A stretch of 64,000 bases of DNA from Musa acuminata AAA Group (Eukaryota > Streptophyta > Magnoliopsida > Zingiberales > Musaceae), in the NCBI RefSeq assembly GCF_036884655.1, contig NC_088327.1, positions 12,327,001 through 12,391,000 of the forward strand. The letters are read 5' to 3'. The notes under the pieces are model-generated. The model made no database searches. It was not told the origin of the DNA and saw only the letters and a list, made by a program, of their open reading frames with translations. The position numbers and the translations under genes were made by a program. This document shows positions 12,461 through 25,401 of this stretch, in pieces. The number at the start of each line of letters is the position of its first letter. Positions within the stretch are counted from its first letter, which is position 1.

Positions 12461-14922
12461 CCTCCCAAGTTCTTCCAAAGCCCACCTCTTCACAAGCAAA
12501 GGAGCCAAGGGCTATAAAGAGGAGCTGTCCCAGATGTCATTCGATAGCTTGCGAGTCTGGGTTTTCATAGACTGCAATGTCCTTTATTGCTAGAACCAAG
12601 GGGAATTGAATTCCCATTTAAGGATGGCCGGTGGGGGCTTCATGAGTTCACCATCTGCAGCACAAGCAGCTTGTTGCTTTGTGTGCACAGTGTCTGAAAC
12701 CACTGACGTGTGTGGCATGCTCTCCTAATGCATCAAAAACAGAAGTACTGTAGCCATAATGATGAGTGGAAGAGGGAAGGTAGTAGAATCTTGTATCACA
12801 CTGGGCAGTCATTGGGATTTGTCTGATGTTGGATTGCTTTTAATTGCTCCATATAAACACCAACTCTTTGGAGCCATTGCTGGACTTCAGCTTTGCTGCA
12901 CTTTGATAGCTTTTCATGCACAACAAAATATATCTCAGATCACAAGCAAGGATCACAACAAAACCTAAAATATAATAATGATGAATAATGACATTGGCAG
13001 CTTGTTCTTTCAGTTCTGAAGAACTGAGAACTGACTAGCACAAAGACTCAAAACTGATTAGCTTAATCCAAGTGGCAATTTGATTAATTTATTACCGTAA
13101 AATTGACATCAGATTTAATGATCCACATCTTTCATGTGATGCTACCATTTTTTTAACTTCTTCTCTATCATAAAAAGAAAATGATCCAGTGCACAAGAAG
13201 TGATAAAAAGATTGAACAACTGAATTCTAGCAGCTAAATTGAAGAAATATCCCAATGCAATTAGGATAATTCAAGCTTATAGCATGATTAAGAACTTGGA
13301 GGATTGAAGAGCAATTCAAGAGAAAAATAGATTGATTACTAATGTGAATTTCTCTAAATGCAAAATGTTGAAAGGATAAGAAGCTCTTTCCCATCTCTGA
13401 CAAGGTTTGGTGTGTTGGATTGCAATATTGCAGTTAATGCTCCATATCTTACATGGATGTCCTTCTCAATCATTCACATGATTTCCTAGAATTGTGGGGT
13501 TGACATGATAAAGAAGAACAAATTTGTCGCATCGACTGGTAGTACATTTCAATTACCATGGAGTATAATCAACAGAAAAGATTTTGCTGCACATTGAAAT
13601 TAATTCCACAGCTTCAAAACAAAAATGGAATGAACACCTTGTCAGCTGTGGCAGTCTCAGTGATTCATGGAATGATTCGGAAGCATTCTAGTTGAATGAC
13701 GAAGCAGGAAAGATGGGGTTTAATCTGCATAAAACTTGAAGCCAAGCTGGTAACTAATGCATGGATCAGGAACTGTACTGACAATAAGATGTTCTGGCAT
13801 CAAATCCTCAGGGCAAAGAAATCCTCGAAACAAATTGTTCCTTAGTTGTCAGGAACAAAAACTAGGTCTCTTGGAAAATATCAGGTGCCAGCCACTAGAT
13901 TGATGTCTTCATAAGCTTCAGCTTTAAATACCACATTCTGTGCAAAAAAAGCAATCAAACTGTGCACCAGCCAGAATTCTTGTACTGATGTATCTGTGTC
14001 AGCTCATTCTCATGAATCAAACCCTAATTTACATCCATAGAGTTGCTCTGCTGTTGTATTCTCTCTCGCCCAAGTTGGATAACATGATATATCTCTTCTG
14101 CTCATTGCCTGTTCATGTCAGGTATAATGAGAAAAAGATACCATACATCAGAATAAAGCTGTTAGACTGCCACAGCAGTTAAACGACAGTTACCCACTTA
14201 ATAGCCGATAATAGTCATTAACAACATTCACTGTATCACAAGCTATTAGCAATATTATAACAAAACATGAGGAAATGAGAGGAGTGATCATTGCTATCGA
14301 TCAAACTACTAGAAACATGTCAAAGGATGATTAAGATTGGGAGAGCAATAGATGACAGGAAAATGATACGAGTTCAACAAAGACTTCCATGGATGCTGTT
14401 TGTACCAAAGGAATATTGCTATAGGCACATTAAAATAACATGATCTTATAATATATCACAAAGATCCGGTAAATTTACAGCATTTGGCCCCAAAGTTATG
14501 GTGGCATACAACAATCAAAGGCATTATCCTAGGGCTATAGCCTGCCTATCTACAATTCGCAGTATAAAAAAATGGCATATCTCCACACTAAATCTCCAAA
14601 TTATAATTAAATCGCATGAATGAATAAAATTTATTAATCATTTTACAATAATAGCACAACACCAGAGTGGCAAGCAGTACCTGTAGAATTGGTAGCTGAG
14701 TGCTCCTGGACAAAATCTAACATCAGCTTAACTAGACAATAATATTCTATCTTTAGACAGATTAATTATATTTTAACATCTAGGACCAGCTTTCTGAGGA
14801 TTCATAAAAAGAATAACATTGAGAAAAAAGTCCAATTTAGCTGAAATCATTCAACAATTAAAGATTACACCAAGCTATCTGTTCATGAATGCTACCATAT
14901 GGGTTCAAAAATGTAAGTTTTA
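12461..14922. other. Intergenic, AT-rich, no gene seen
   Basis: Upstream region of the CASPL gene and beyond. Open frames are short on both strands and show no family resemblance or paired splice sites that I could support. Confidence 0.4.
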
Positions 14923-14930
14923 AGTATCAA

Positions 14931-15771
14931 CAGTGATGTAAAAAGTGCTAAGCACCAAGGTCCCAAAATGCCTGAGGCGCTAGGCACTTGCTCGGTCTAA
15001 TCTAAATAGAGATTAACAGTGTTAAAATCTAAATAGGGACTATTATATGATAACAATAGTTAACGATCTACTGTTAACAATAGTTAGAGCCTTAGAGGGG
15101 AGTAAAGAGTCAGCGACAGTGGAAAGTGGGGAAGGAGGGGACGACAATGATGGAGGAACTTTTGGATGACAGCGATGGCAGTGGAGGAAGCTGCGAACGA
15201 CAACAGCGGCGGAGGAAGCTAAGGACGACAGTAATAGCAACGATGAAAGCTTCGGATGACGAAGACGAAAGTTGTGGACAATGATGTCGTGGGCATAGGA
15301 AGCTTTAGATGTGTCCATTGGTGACGTAGGAAGCTGCGGTTCTCTCCCTCGATGGTAAAAGGAGCTGCACACAAAAGCAACGACGACAAAGGGAACTACA
15401 CATAAAAGCTACACCTTTAGACCCATTCGTCGACGGCTGAGGAAACATCGGTTCTACGCATTGGCTGCGGAGGCAGCAACAAAGACGCGATGGAGGCAAA
15501 GGCTGCTCTAGGGTTCCTCGAGGTCGCACGAGAGGGCAAGAGGTGGGTTTTGCAAGTAAAGTAACTTTATGTAGATTAGTTGGTTCAATCGAACCAACTA
15601 GCTACTGTTCAACCAAACTGTAGGGTGCTAGGTTGCTCGGTTTCAGTCGGGCGCTCGCCGCCTGGGTTCAAGTGAGAGCCCAGTAGGCGCTTCACTGAAG
15701 CACGTCGCTTGGCAAATCTGTGAGGTACTCGGGCCTCACCTCGCCTCACCAAGCACCTATTTAAACCCCCG
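14931..15771. mobile_element. Non-autonomous hAT-like DNA element
   Basis: An 841-bp insertion is flanked by a perfect 8-bp duplication AGTATCAA (14923-14930 and 15772-15779), the size used by hAT transposases. The outer ends are imperfect inverted repeats: CAGTGATGTAAAAAGTGCT at one end and, on the opposite strand, CGGGGGTTTAAATAGGTGCT at the other. Subterminal parts are rich in GGCGC and GAGGCG motifs. The centre contains purine-rich stretches giving only low-complexity open frames; no transposase domain is visible, so it would need a helper in trans. Called from structure only. Confidence 0.65.
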
Positions 15772-15779
15772 AGTATCAA

Positions 15780-16654
15780 AAGTAAAAGAATGAACTACTT
15801 GAAAGTTTATAATGTGATTCTGAATTAGCTGCAAGAAGTACTACAAGTGCCATCTTTTTTCTACCTTGATGCTCCTACCTTTATTAATTCACAAGGCTTG
15901 TGAATAGCAAAAGGAGAAGCTAGCTTGCTGCAAACAGTATTTGTATATTTAAATGGCTGATCTTTAATCAATTTGGTTTAAGAACTTGGTTGACACAATT
16001 TAATCAGTTCTACTTACTGTTCTGCAATGCTTGTCAGTATCTCACAATAACCAGGCTGGTGGATAAGACTAATCCACCCAATCTATAGAAAGGATCACTC
16101 TTATGAAATGATGTTATTTAATGTACAAGGCTTTCAGTGGTTTGACAACCAGATATCCAACTAGGTGACCAAAGTGGTTGCATGACTACTGTCTGTCTAC
16201 TCATGCATAACAACCAGAACATTCTTCCATTATGCAACAAACAAGTGATTATGGGAGATGGATGGGGCCTAAAGCCTCTTGGTCCTGTTGAGAGCCATTC
16301 TAGGGAATGCTCTTGTGCACAAGAAACAGCAATCTAGTATGCAAGAGACACCAGTCTATTATATGCAGGAAATAGTAACTGCTGTTTCTAAGCCACAAAA
16401 AAATTAATCTTGAGGAGCCATCAGTGATGTACTGAGAAGGTCAATTTGAAGTGTGAACTTCTAAATAAATAGGAATAGGTGTGCATAATGGCTTACCAGA
16501 CCAGAAAATCACAAGGTTGGTCAAGCTTGATTGACTGTGATGCTTCTCCGCACTCGCTTAGGCATTGTCTTCTCTGACCACCTTGAGGTGTGCTAGATAA
16601 AGTGCTTTAGAACAAAAACCAGAATAACTTCTTAGCAGTGAAATCTTTAAACCA
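15780..16654. other. Spacer 3' of the histidine-kinase pseudogene
   Basis: AT-rich sequence between the hAT-like element and the last recognisable pseudogene exon. No coding segment is seen. Confidence 0.4.
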
Positions 16655-17908
16655 TCATGACATTCCATCCACCATATCAGACTCGAAAAATTGTGCTACA
16701 GAAGAGTATAGTTGCTGTGCTTCAAAAGGTTTTGATACATAATCATCCATAACACATCGTAGATATTCTTCATGTGTTGCTTGAATAACGACGGCTGTAA
16801 TAGCTAGTATAGGTATGTGCCAATGAACTACATTGCTATATAATTCCAGTGATGCATCCTCCGGACCTGATCAGCTCATTGACTATGTTTTCCATGAGAC
16901 GGATCTGTCTTGTGGCTTCAAAGCTGCAAAAAATAAGAAATATATCTCAAAGTCTTCAAAGAAAGCCCACTAACAAACCAAAAAATTTGTGGTTTTGTTA
17001 ATAAATTCTTAAGAAAAGATTTTGGTTAGTTGAGAATGGATTACAATGAATTGTTTATTTCCATATACATAAAGTCATGAAGACATTCTTAAAATTCTTA
17101 GATAAAGAAGTTAATTGAAAATAATAAGAAAGAACAATAGCTAGTAATCATTTAACAGGGGCAGTAGCAATATATTAACTAAAAAGTAAGAAGTAATGCA
17201 ATACTGAATGCAGAAAATAAAAGATGAATAAAAAATCCATGATAAATTCATAGGTCAATAACAAAATAGCCAGAAAACAAAAAAGAAATAGATATAACAA
17301 ATGCATTCTACAGTAAATTTTGAAGATTTGATTTTTTTTTAATTAGAATGTGGCAAGGGCCCTTAGATGACAAGCCTGGGTGTCATGGTAAGGTTGCCCC
17401 AATTTTGCCAAGGCCTTGAAATAGTGGTCAACACCACTTATCCTCTCAGATTGAAACTGGTCCTAGCTTATAGACACAAAATTCTAAGGTGTAAGAATAA
17501 GTTTGTCAAAACAGAATGGTCTTTGGTGAATGATGCTCTATGCAATGATTCTAAATAGAGAAGACAATAGGGATTCAAAAAACCTCATATGAGGTGTGGT
17601 CATGGATTCAGTGCACTTCATGAAACATAGCAAACTTAAATAGCCAAAACAGAAAAGACGACCATCTTATTGACAATAAGAAAGGCAATGAAAAATACCC
17701 ATCCATTTCTGGCATTTGAACATCCATAAAGCAAGCATCAAAATTGTGTGGAGGTTGTAGCATTTTAATAGCCTCCTTCCCACTGTCTGCACTTGTAACT
17801 GTAGCGCCATATTTCTCTAAAACAGCAGCAGCGACTTTACAGTTGATTGCATTGTCATCAACAACTAGGATGTTTTTTCCACTGAGAAGACTTTGAAGTG
17901 GCATTGAT

Positions 17909-17982
17909 ATTGCCTTTGAATTGCTGCCTCTTGTGCTCCATGCCTAGTGCTTTCCACAGACAAGCAGCAATTCAAAGGCAAT
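17909..17982. repeat. Perfect 19-bp inverted repeat in the pseudogene receiver exon
   Basis: ATTGCCTTTGAATTGCTGC at 17909-17927 is repeated as its exact reverse complement at 17964-17982, with a 36-bp loop. One arm is the coding sequence just before the receiver domain; the other lies where the missing ATPase/linker exon should join. A rearrangement scar is a reasonable inference. Confidence 0.8.
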
Positions 17983-20900
17983 GTAAACTCAAATTAACTA
18001 TGATATGCATACATCCATGCATCCTCAAAGGCTGTAACTAGTAAGAGACAAAACTATTTGATATATTATGTAGCTAATACCCAATAAGAACTAATCTTGT
18101 CTTTGCTATAAGCACAGCAGATTCAAAAAGCTGATTCACATCTACTTTTGACCTAGTATAGATAACAAAGGTAATATATTAGATTGAGGCATTGGCTCAA
18201 AATAAACTTCAGAATCTCAATAATGGGAGTGAATCTGAGAGCAGAAATTGATAAAAAAGCTGATACTGGAGATTTATTAAATGACTTCCTTGTCTTAGTC
18301 AAATTTAGAAACTACAAATTGTTCTCAAGATTATTAGGAAGTTAGATTTTTCCTATTGCCAACATAGGAATCTCAATAAATGTCTGATGTCATAATTTGT
18401 GTCCATACAATGAAGAAGAATCTGGGAAGAAAAACAACCACCATACACAACTGGACTAGTTGAACCCAAACAATCTTTAGTGTTATTTTTTAGAAAAAAA
18501 ATGAAAATAATGGAACAATACATAGCATATAGGTTGTAGTTCATCGACAATGGTATTCACAGACTCGGAGTTGATATGGAACAGAACTGCAACTTTACCC
18601 TGAACAGGTAGAATGGCAGGAAAAGAAGTGCTAAATATTGCCTATTTAACTTTAAACAAGTAAACTCATAAGAGTGTCTATTTCACCATATGAGTACCAG
18701 ACAACTAAATCAAGTTTGAGCTAAATCAGCTGGTGGTAGAGATGGAAATATTAACCTTTTAAAGAATCTGAGGTTGTATAGACTATAGAAGACCAGAATT
18801 ACCATCAAGATGGCTATACATTTTTACCAAAAATATTGTTGGAAGGAAACACAAACATGGATATTTAATTATGCTAAAACATATTCTTGATTTTCACACC
18901 TACAAAAACCAGCAAGTACCAAGCTCTAATGTGCTACTTGTATGATCAAGAAATTGGATGAGCAATTAACCTTCACTGAGTTTCCAACAAGATTTGTGAT
19001 GATCTGCCTGAGCCTTCCAGGGTCTCCAATTAGAATCTCTGGAACTCGTTTAGATACATACACTGCCATCTGGTTTCCAGAAAGGAAAATTATCGCCAGA
19101 GGAAAAAAAGATCAAAAGTGACAATGTGGTGGAGAAGTACTTGAAGTCAATCAAATCATTCTAATTCAGATTTTTACCTCTATGCCTTTGGCTTGTGATT
19201 TATCTGAAAAAAGAGACAGCACATTGTCCAGAACATCACGAAGATCAAAAGGAACAGCTTCTAGTTCAAGTCTGCCAGATTCTATCTTAGCCTGATCAAG
19301 AACCTCATTTATTAGAGCTATCAGAGCCTTTCCACTTGATTGAGCAGTCATTGCAAAATCTTGTTGGGTTGAATCAATATCTGTGTCCATCAGCATCTGC
19401 AACATACCTGAATTGGTAGAAACATCTTCATTATAAAATTTCTCACGGATGATAAAAAGCCAACTCTAGAGACCAGTATGATCTAAATGTCACAAACCTA
19501 AGACACCATTCATCCGAGTCCTGATTTCATGGGAAACTGTTGCCAGAAACTACAACCAACAGAAATGACACATCAATTTAAGAGTTAAAAACAAAAGGTT
19601 CATATAACAATAAGAATAAGTGCAATTCTCCAAACTCCACAAAAAAATTGTTGTGAAGAGTGCAATTTAAGACAGCATGCAAGTCATATACAATTTTAAT
19701 TCGTATAAGATGAGAGAGAATGAATAACCTGAGATTTTGCAACATCAGCAGATTCTGCTTGGATTTTCAGCTCTCTCATTTGACAATAATCATCTTCTAC
19801 CTCCTCAATGCGGTTTAAAGCTGCATGAAATATATGCCCAACTTGAAGAACAATTACTGCAACCCCTACTGACATGGTTATTGCTGACCAAGGTAGTGGA
19901 GGCTTGTGCTTGAATCTGGATCCAGAAAACTAACTGCAGATAAGGAAGAATCATTTTCTAATTTTGATATCATATGTAGGCTTTTATATTAAGATGGATA
20001 CCTGCAATGCATTTCATGCTTCCGGGTTGGATCCCCAAAATCAACGTAACTAATATGCATCTCTCCAGAAGCAGCAGTGTCAGGACCATACATCCTAATA
20101 GGTGCAGAAACATTTGTTGTGTCAATGATGGTTTGTTTGCTGGCAAGTTGCTGAAGAAGTTTTTCCACCAAAGATGGGACATCAAATGATGCACCAAGGT
20201 ATCTGTTGAAGATAATAATTGCAAAAAGTTAAATAGGAGAGAAACTAAAACAATTTGGCTTTTTGCAACTATTCAAAAGCAAATAGCAGATAGTGCTACC
20301 CTACAGTAGTTTCAATGCGCTCTTGTGGTGTAGCATTCAGAGGCAGGTTAGTTTTGTACACTGCAAATGTGAGCACCACACCAAGGTGATTGGACTTCAA
20401 AAGATTACAAGAAGTTAAGACCCCCTTCCCAGCAGCCCTTGCTCGCAGCATATTCTCATGGTCTTCCTGAGAGCAATATTAAATGAAAAGATTAGCTTGA
20501 AGATTGCATCATACTTTATGATTGTATCAATAATTTTCACTATTACAAGTTGTTGCATAATATGCATGTAAAAAAAATGTTCATATAAACAAGTAAAACA
20601 AATGAGCTTGTATTAGAAACTGCACAGATGATATTCAATAATGTAATGGATATGAGAACATCACAAAGAAGCCATTTCGGATTTTTGGCTCTCTGTCGCC
20701 AAAAGTAGCTGCTTCCATATGATGAAAAGACATGTAAATCTTACAGATACTCCCTCATGAGAAAGGGCATGCAAATCTTACAGATACTCCCTCATGTTTA
20801 GCTTCTTTACACCTTTGTTTTTTTTTTGCTTATCCATTCCAACAAATCTAGACACCTCTGCCTACTAAAATTCCTACTTCAACCTGGCCAGATATATAAC

Positions 20901-22756
20901 ATGCCAATCAGTTTCGAATTAATTTATCCGCCACTGGATAACACGAACTCATGCAAGCTTGTGGTTCATTTGCTATTCTCTTAATCATTGCACTTCTGAA
21001 GCAGAAACACATATGAAATAACCCAGACAGTCCTCAAATCTATCAAACGATCCAAATTCACTTTAATGCTTTCATGCACTTGAGGGTATCACATGTATCT
21101 GGAATGATATTGGCAAACGTTCAACCCTCCAGGAGTTTCTAGTCCCTGACCTCGTTGTTTTTTAAGACAGTACTAGTGAATCACTACAAAGTCAATGCAG
21201 TAAAATCCTATTAAGGTTTCAACTCTCTAATTATGAACAGAAATTGGAACAAGTATCCAAGGGTAACTTGGAAAACTGTTCTTTCCATTGGCTTCCACCA
21301 CAAGAATTACCATATAGGAATGATAAAATGTGGCTTGCATATTGTGAAAGTTGAGTTTGACATTACTTTAGACATCCAATATCTGATTTATCTGATTAGC
21401 ATTTGCTGCTTGCTGCTACAGTAGAGGCATAAAGAACTTAACCAGATTGTTCTCGCATGAAACATCCAGATCTACGTTTTTAAAGCTTGCCAAAAGAGAA
21501 TCTACATGTCTTCTGGCATGAAGGTAAAATCACATTTATAAAACAGTTAATTATGTATTCATAATCTTACCACTATGTTCAGGAAACAAATTATCTCATT
21601 TGGAAAAATGGAAATCCTAGATCTGTGAGTCATCACGAATCTAGATACTTGTTATTATGGAAAGACAATAAGCATATGTAGCCACCTAGCCAGACATCAT
21701 ATCAATAGATACAATGTGGGATACAGTTTCCTGTGAGAATATAACAGGTGCATATTCATCTTGAACAGGTGAGGGATCAAGTTTCTCAGGATTGTAGTCA
21801 TCTTTAACTAGGGACTGGAACTCAGTCTCCATCTTCTTTATTTTCCATGCATGCTGCTGCTCGAACCGCCCCCTCTCTGTATGTAATACTCTCAAAGCAT
21901 AGGCAACCCTGCTCATCAGTGGCCTTTCAAATGCTGTCCTTGCTGTGTACTCTGCAAATATTTTTTGCCAGAAAGACTTTAAAAGTTAATAAATTAAATT
22001 TTTGATTTTTCTCAACTATAAATCTCTAGTTTCCAAGTGAAATAGTATAAGGCTACTTGTGGAGATTTTTCTCAACTTTCAACTCTCTGGTTTCCAAGTC
22101 AAATAATGTAGACCTATTTATGGTACTCTATATGACTTCCTAGTTTTGTCTATAAGAGATGTACATCTTCTGAAAAAAAGGTTCTTTATATTATGCATCT
22201 TCATAAGAAGTAAAGTAGTGTGTACCTGCACAAACTTTTCTTCTACATACATCTCCTCAGAATATTTTTGATAAATCTAGATTTCTTTCGTATGAAAGCT
22301 GGCAATGGTAAACTTTAGCTCATATATGCAGCAACCATCAAAACATGAGCTTGTATCGATTTGATGGTTGTGCTCATAGTCTAATATGCATTAGTGAAAT
22401 GAAGGTTCAAAATAAAATGAAAGAAAATTTTCATAAATACTAATAAAGGATTTTCAAAGTAATGGCACATATCAGATAAAGGAATTTCTTCTAGAAATCT
22501 TAAACTATTCTCAGAAACTAGCTCACATGATCCTGAAACAAAAGCAACAGATAACTAAAAAATATCACTATTTAGCTAATCTCACAATCATAGTAGAAAA
22601 TTCAAAATGAAATATGGAATATATCAACAGAATAAGTACCTGATCAATAACAGAATGTTGCTTCCCATGATGAAAAGTCAAGACTAGAATGGCTAATGCA
22701 TGTACATGATTCATGCTTACATTGAATTGATCCTGCAGCATTTGAGCTCTCTCATC

Positions 22757-23451
22757 CAAGGTATGCAATACCGTACCGTATCGGTGTTTCGAGGTTGATT
22801 CGGTACGATACGGTACCATGTACCTAGCGGTACGCCAGGGTGTACCAAGCGATATACCTAATTTATGTGTAAAACTCTCAAAAAATACCTGAAAATAATA
22901 AAAAAAATTAGGATAGGGTTTTTAAGTTAGAAATAAATATAGTAATAGCATAAGTTTAGCAAAATCAATGTAAATTAGGTAAGAATAGTATCACATATCT
23001 TTTTCGAGCTTTAAAGAATATCTTGTGCAAGGTTCATATTTCAGTCCATTATGGATTGTCCTTATGTAAACATACCTATTGATTAGAAAGTTTTTCCTCT
23101 TAATATTTCTCAAATTAGCCTCGATTCAATTCATAAATCGTTGTTTTGTAGAGTTTAGGAGAGCATAAATGTGAGAAAAAAAAAGTTTAAGATAGTTTAA
23201 GAGAGTATGAGAATGTAATAGAGTGAAATAGGGGAGAAGAATGGTTTAAATACTATGAGAAAGGGCTTCAATGGTCAATTTGATCGTTGGAGCACTGTAT
23301 CACTGTTACCGAGCAGTTTTAAATATTTCTTCCTCTTACTGTAGCATTGTAGCACATTCCGTCCTGTAGCGGACGGTCTGCGTACTGGTATGCCGTCGGA
23401 CCGGTACGTACCGCCCGTACCGGGCAATACTATTCGAAATTGCATACCTTG
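22757..23451. mobile_element. 695-bp hAT-like element inserted in a histidine-kinase exon
   Basis: It is flanked by a perfect 8-bp duplication CTCTCATC (22749-22756 and 23452-23459). The terminal inverted repeat CAAGGTATGCAAT is perfect for 13 bp at both ends. Subterminal regions are dense in GGTACGGTACC-type motifs; the centre is AT-rich without a transposase frame. Removing the element plus one duplication restores an exon of exactly 450 bp with the reading MCDERAQMLQDQFNV across the join, so the ancestral exon is unambiguous. It shares end motifs with the shorter copies at 24074 and 38736. Confidence 0.85.
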
Positions 23452-24073
23452 CTCTCATCACACATGTTAATGAGAGTGTCCTTTCTCCTTTCAGTAATAT
23501 CTGCATTCATGCTTACAAATATCCACATGGCCACTAAGAGACCAAGAAAGATTCCTAGAAATAGGAACTTCTTACTCCATTTTCCACTATACTTAGAATT
23601 TTGTGGTTTGTAATGCTTCTGATGCTGAAACTGATCTGGGGGATTTGAGAATTTGCCAACAGCAAATCCTATAAAATGCACTACTAGTCGGACTACCAGA
23701 CAATGTATGTTAAACAGTATCTTCGACAACACTTTGTGATGCTCTTGTATGGTTTTTACTGATTCCCTCTTGTGTGATGCAGTTTCCAGGTTCTACATGA
23801 GTGGTATATGGATATGCAATTAGTAAATGTTGGATTGACATAAATATAAAGTATATGGATAGCTAATTTCTAAAGAATGTCAAATATACAAAACACATGA
23901 GCTAGTGCTTCACAAACTCAAAGCAGAAAACAGGGTGCGATGGTTTAATTTTTTGTTTAAAAATTTTTGCCCAACGGGAGGAATTTTTTTAAAAATTTTT
24001 GCCCAACTTGAAAAATCAGCTGAAATATGCAACACTCAAGATTCTCAAGCTCCAAAAATATTGTAATTATTAC

Positions 24074-24304
24074 CAACGTCTGCCGTACCAAAGTGTACCG
24101 CCCATACCGGGCGGTACATACCGGTCCGACAGGTTATCGGTACGCGGACCGCCCGGTACCGCTACAGTATGAAAAAAATAAAAAATTATTCGGTACACCA
24201 GGGCATACCGCTCGGTACGCCCTGATGTACTGCCCGGTACACCGGTACCGTACCGTACCGAGCCCGGGTCGAAACGCCGGTATGGTACGGTACAGCGAAC
24301 CTTG
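24074..24304. mobile_element. 231-bp GGTAC-rich MITE (same superfamily as 22757-23451)
   Basis: It has a perfect 8-bp flanking duplication ATTATTAC (24066-24073 and 24305-24312). Ends are imperfect inverted repeats: CAACGTCTGCCGTACC and, on the other strand, CAAGGTTCGCTGTACC. The inside is nearly all GGTACC/CCGGTA repeats with a short AT-rich centre, so it can fold on itself. It lies in an intron of the histidine-kinase pseudogene. Confidence 0.8.
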
Positions 24305-24312
24305 ATTATTAC

Positions 24313-25401
24313 ACTATGGAAAGTGAACTGTTTTGGATGATGCCACGAAAACTTTTAGATTTAACATCATAGAGAAAACAAGTAAACAAAAGAGCAATTG
24401 CTCAAGTTCTTCTAGTTCCATTCAGATTTCTCATTGTCAACACAAAAATATTAACTGTTTAAATGTTATCTAACAAATATTAGATACATATAAAAGGCAT
24501 TGAGAACATGTTAAAAAGCAAAAGCATACTTAAGTAAAACTACAAAAGTGACATCCATGAACAAAGCTGGAACGACAATGAAAGCCAACATGTGTAAGAA
24601 GTTAGTTGCTGAGATGAGGATGTTGAGATGGACATAGGATTACTAGAAAAGATAGAACACAAGATGTTTACATATGTGAACAATTAAGTGTAGCTACAAA
24701 ATAAAAACTGAAAGAAAATAAGTTGGTATGGTATGGACATGTCCAACACTTCAAGTAGACAAGGTGAGTCTACAAGGATAATGATGTGAGGAGATGTAAA
24801 TGGAATCTTAAGAAAATTTTATTAGAATTAATAAAAAGAGAATGACTGATCTTAGTTTGACCAATGATATTATCCAAAACAGAGCCCAGTGGTAGGAAAG
24901 CATCATGTAGACAGGCCCAAATATTAGAATATTGTAGCTTGCATTTTGGATTGATAAAACAAAGCCAATTATATTCAATTTTACCTCTATTTAGCAATGC
25001 AATACCAAAAAGGGTGTGCCCAATGCACGAGGTTACCGCTAATGCGGGATATGATGAGGGTCAATGCAGCCTTATCTATATTTTTAGAGACTATTTCCAT
25101 CATTCGAACCCTATCTCCTATGTCGCAGAGGAGCAACCTTACCTAGTGCAACTCTATATGCTTCAAAGAAATGTTTATACTAGTCTAGAAAAGAAAAGAT
25201 ATAAATTGTATTAGTACGAGGAAACTTTTGCATCAGGAAAAGAATAATATAATACATGGTTAATATAAGAACATGAGGTAATTTACATATACAAACTAGA
25301 TACTAATGTTGTTTTGTTACTTCTCAGATATTAGTGTTACAATTAAACAAAAAACAGTCATTGATTCTTTCATTGAAATGCAATAAAGGAAGTTTACATA
25401 C
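24313..25401. other. Intron sequence of the histidine-kinase pseudogene
   Basis: AT-rich intron between the exon ending SDEISLK and the MITE. I see no separate gene; open frames here are short and have no resemblance to known families. Confidence 0.45.

Noticed and set aside
15043..15529. Minus-strand Ser/Leu-rich frames
   Set aside because: They lie wholly inside the hAT-like element, are of low complexity and resemble no transposase.
22568..22819. Frame starting MVPYRTESTSKHRYGT and running into DERAQMLQDQF
   Set aside because: The first part is transposon sequence; only the part after the target duplication is receptor exon.
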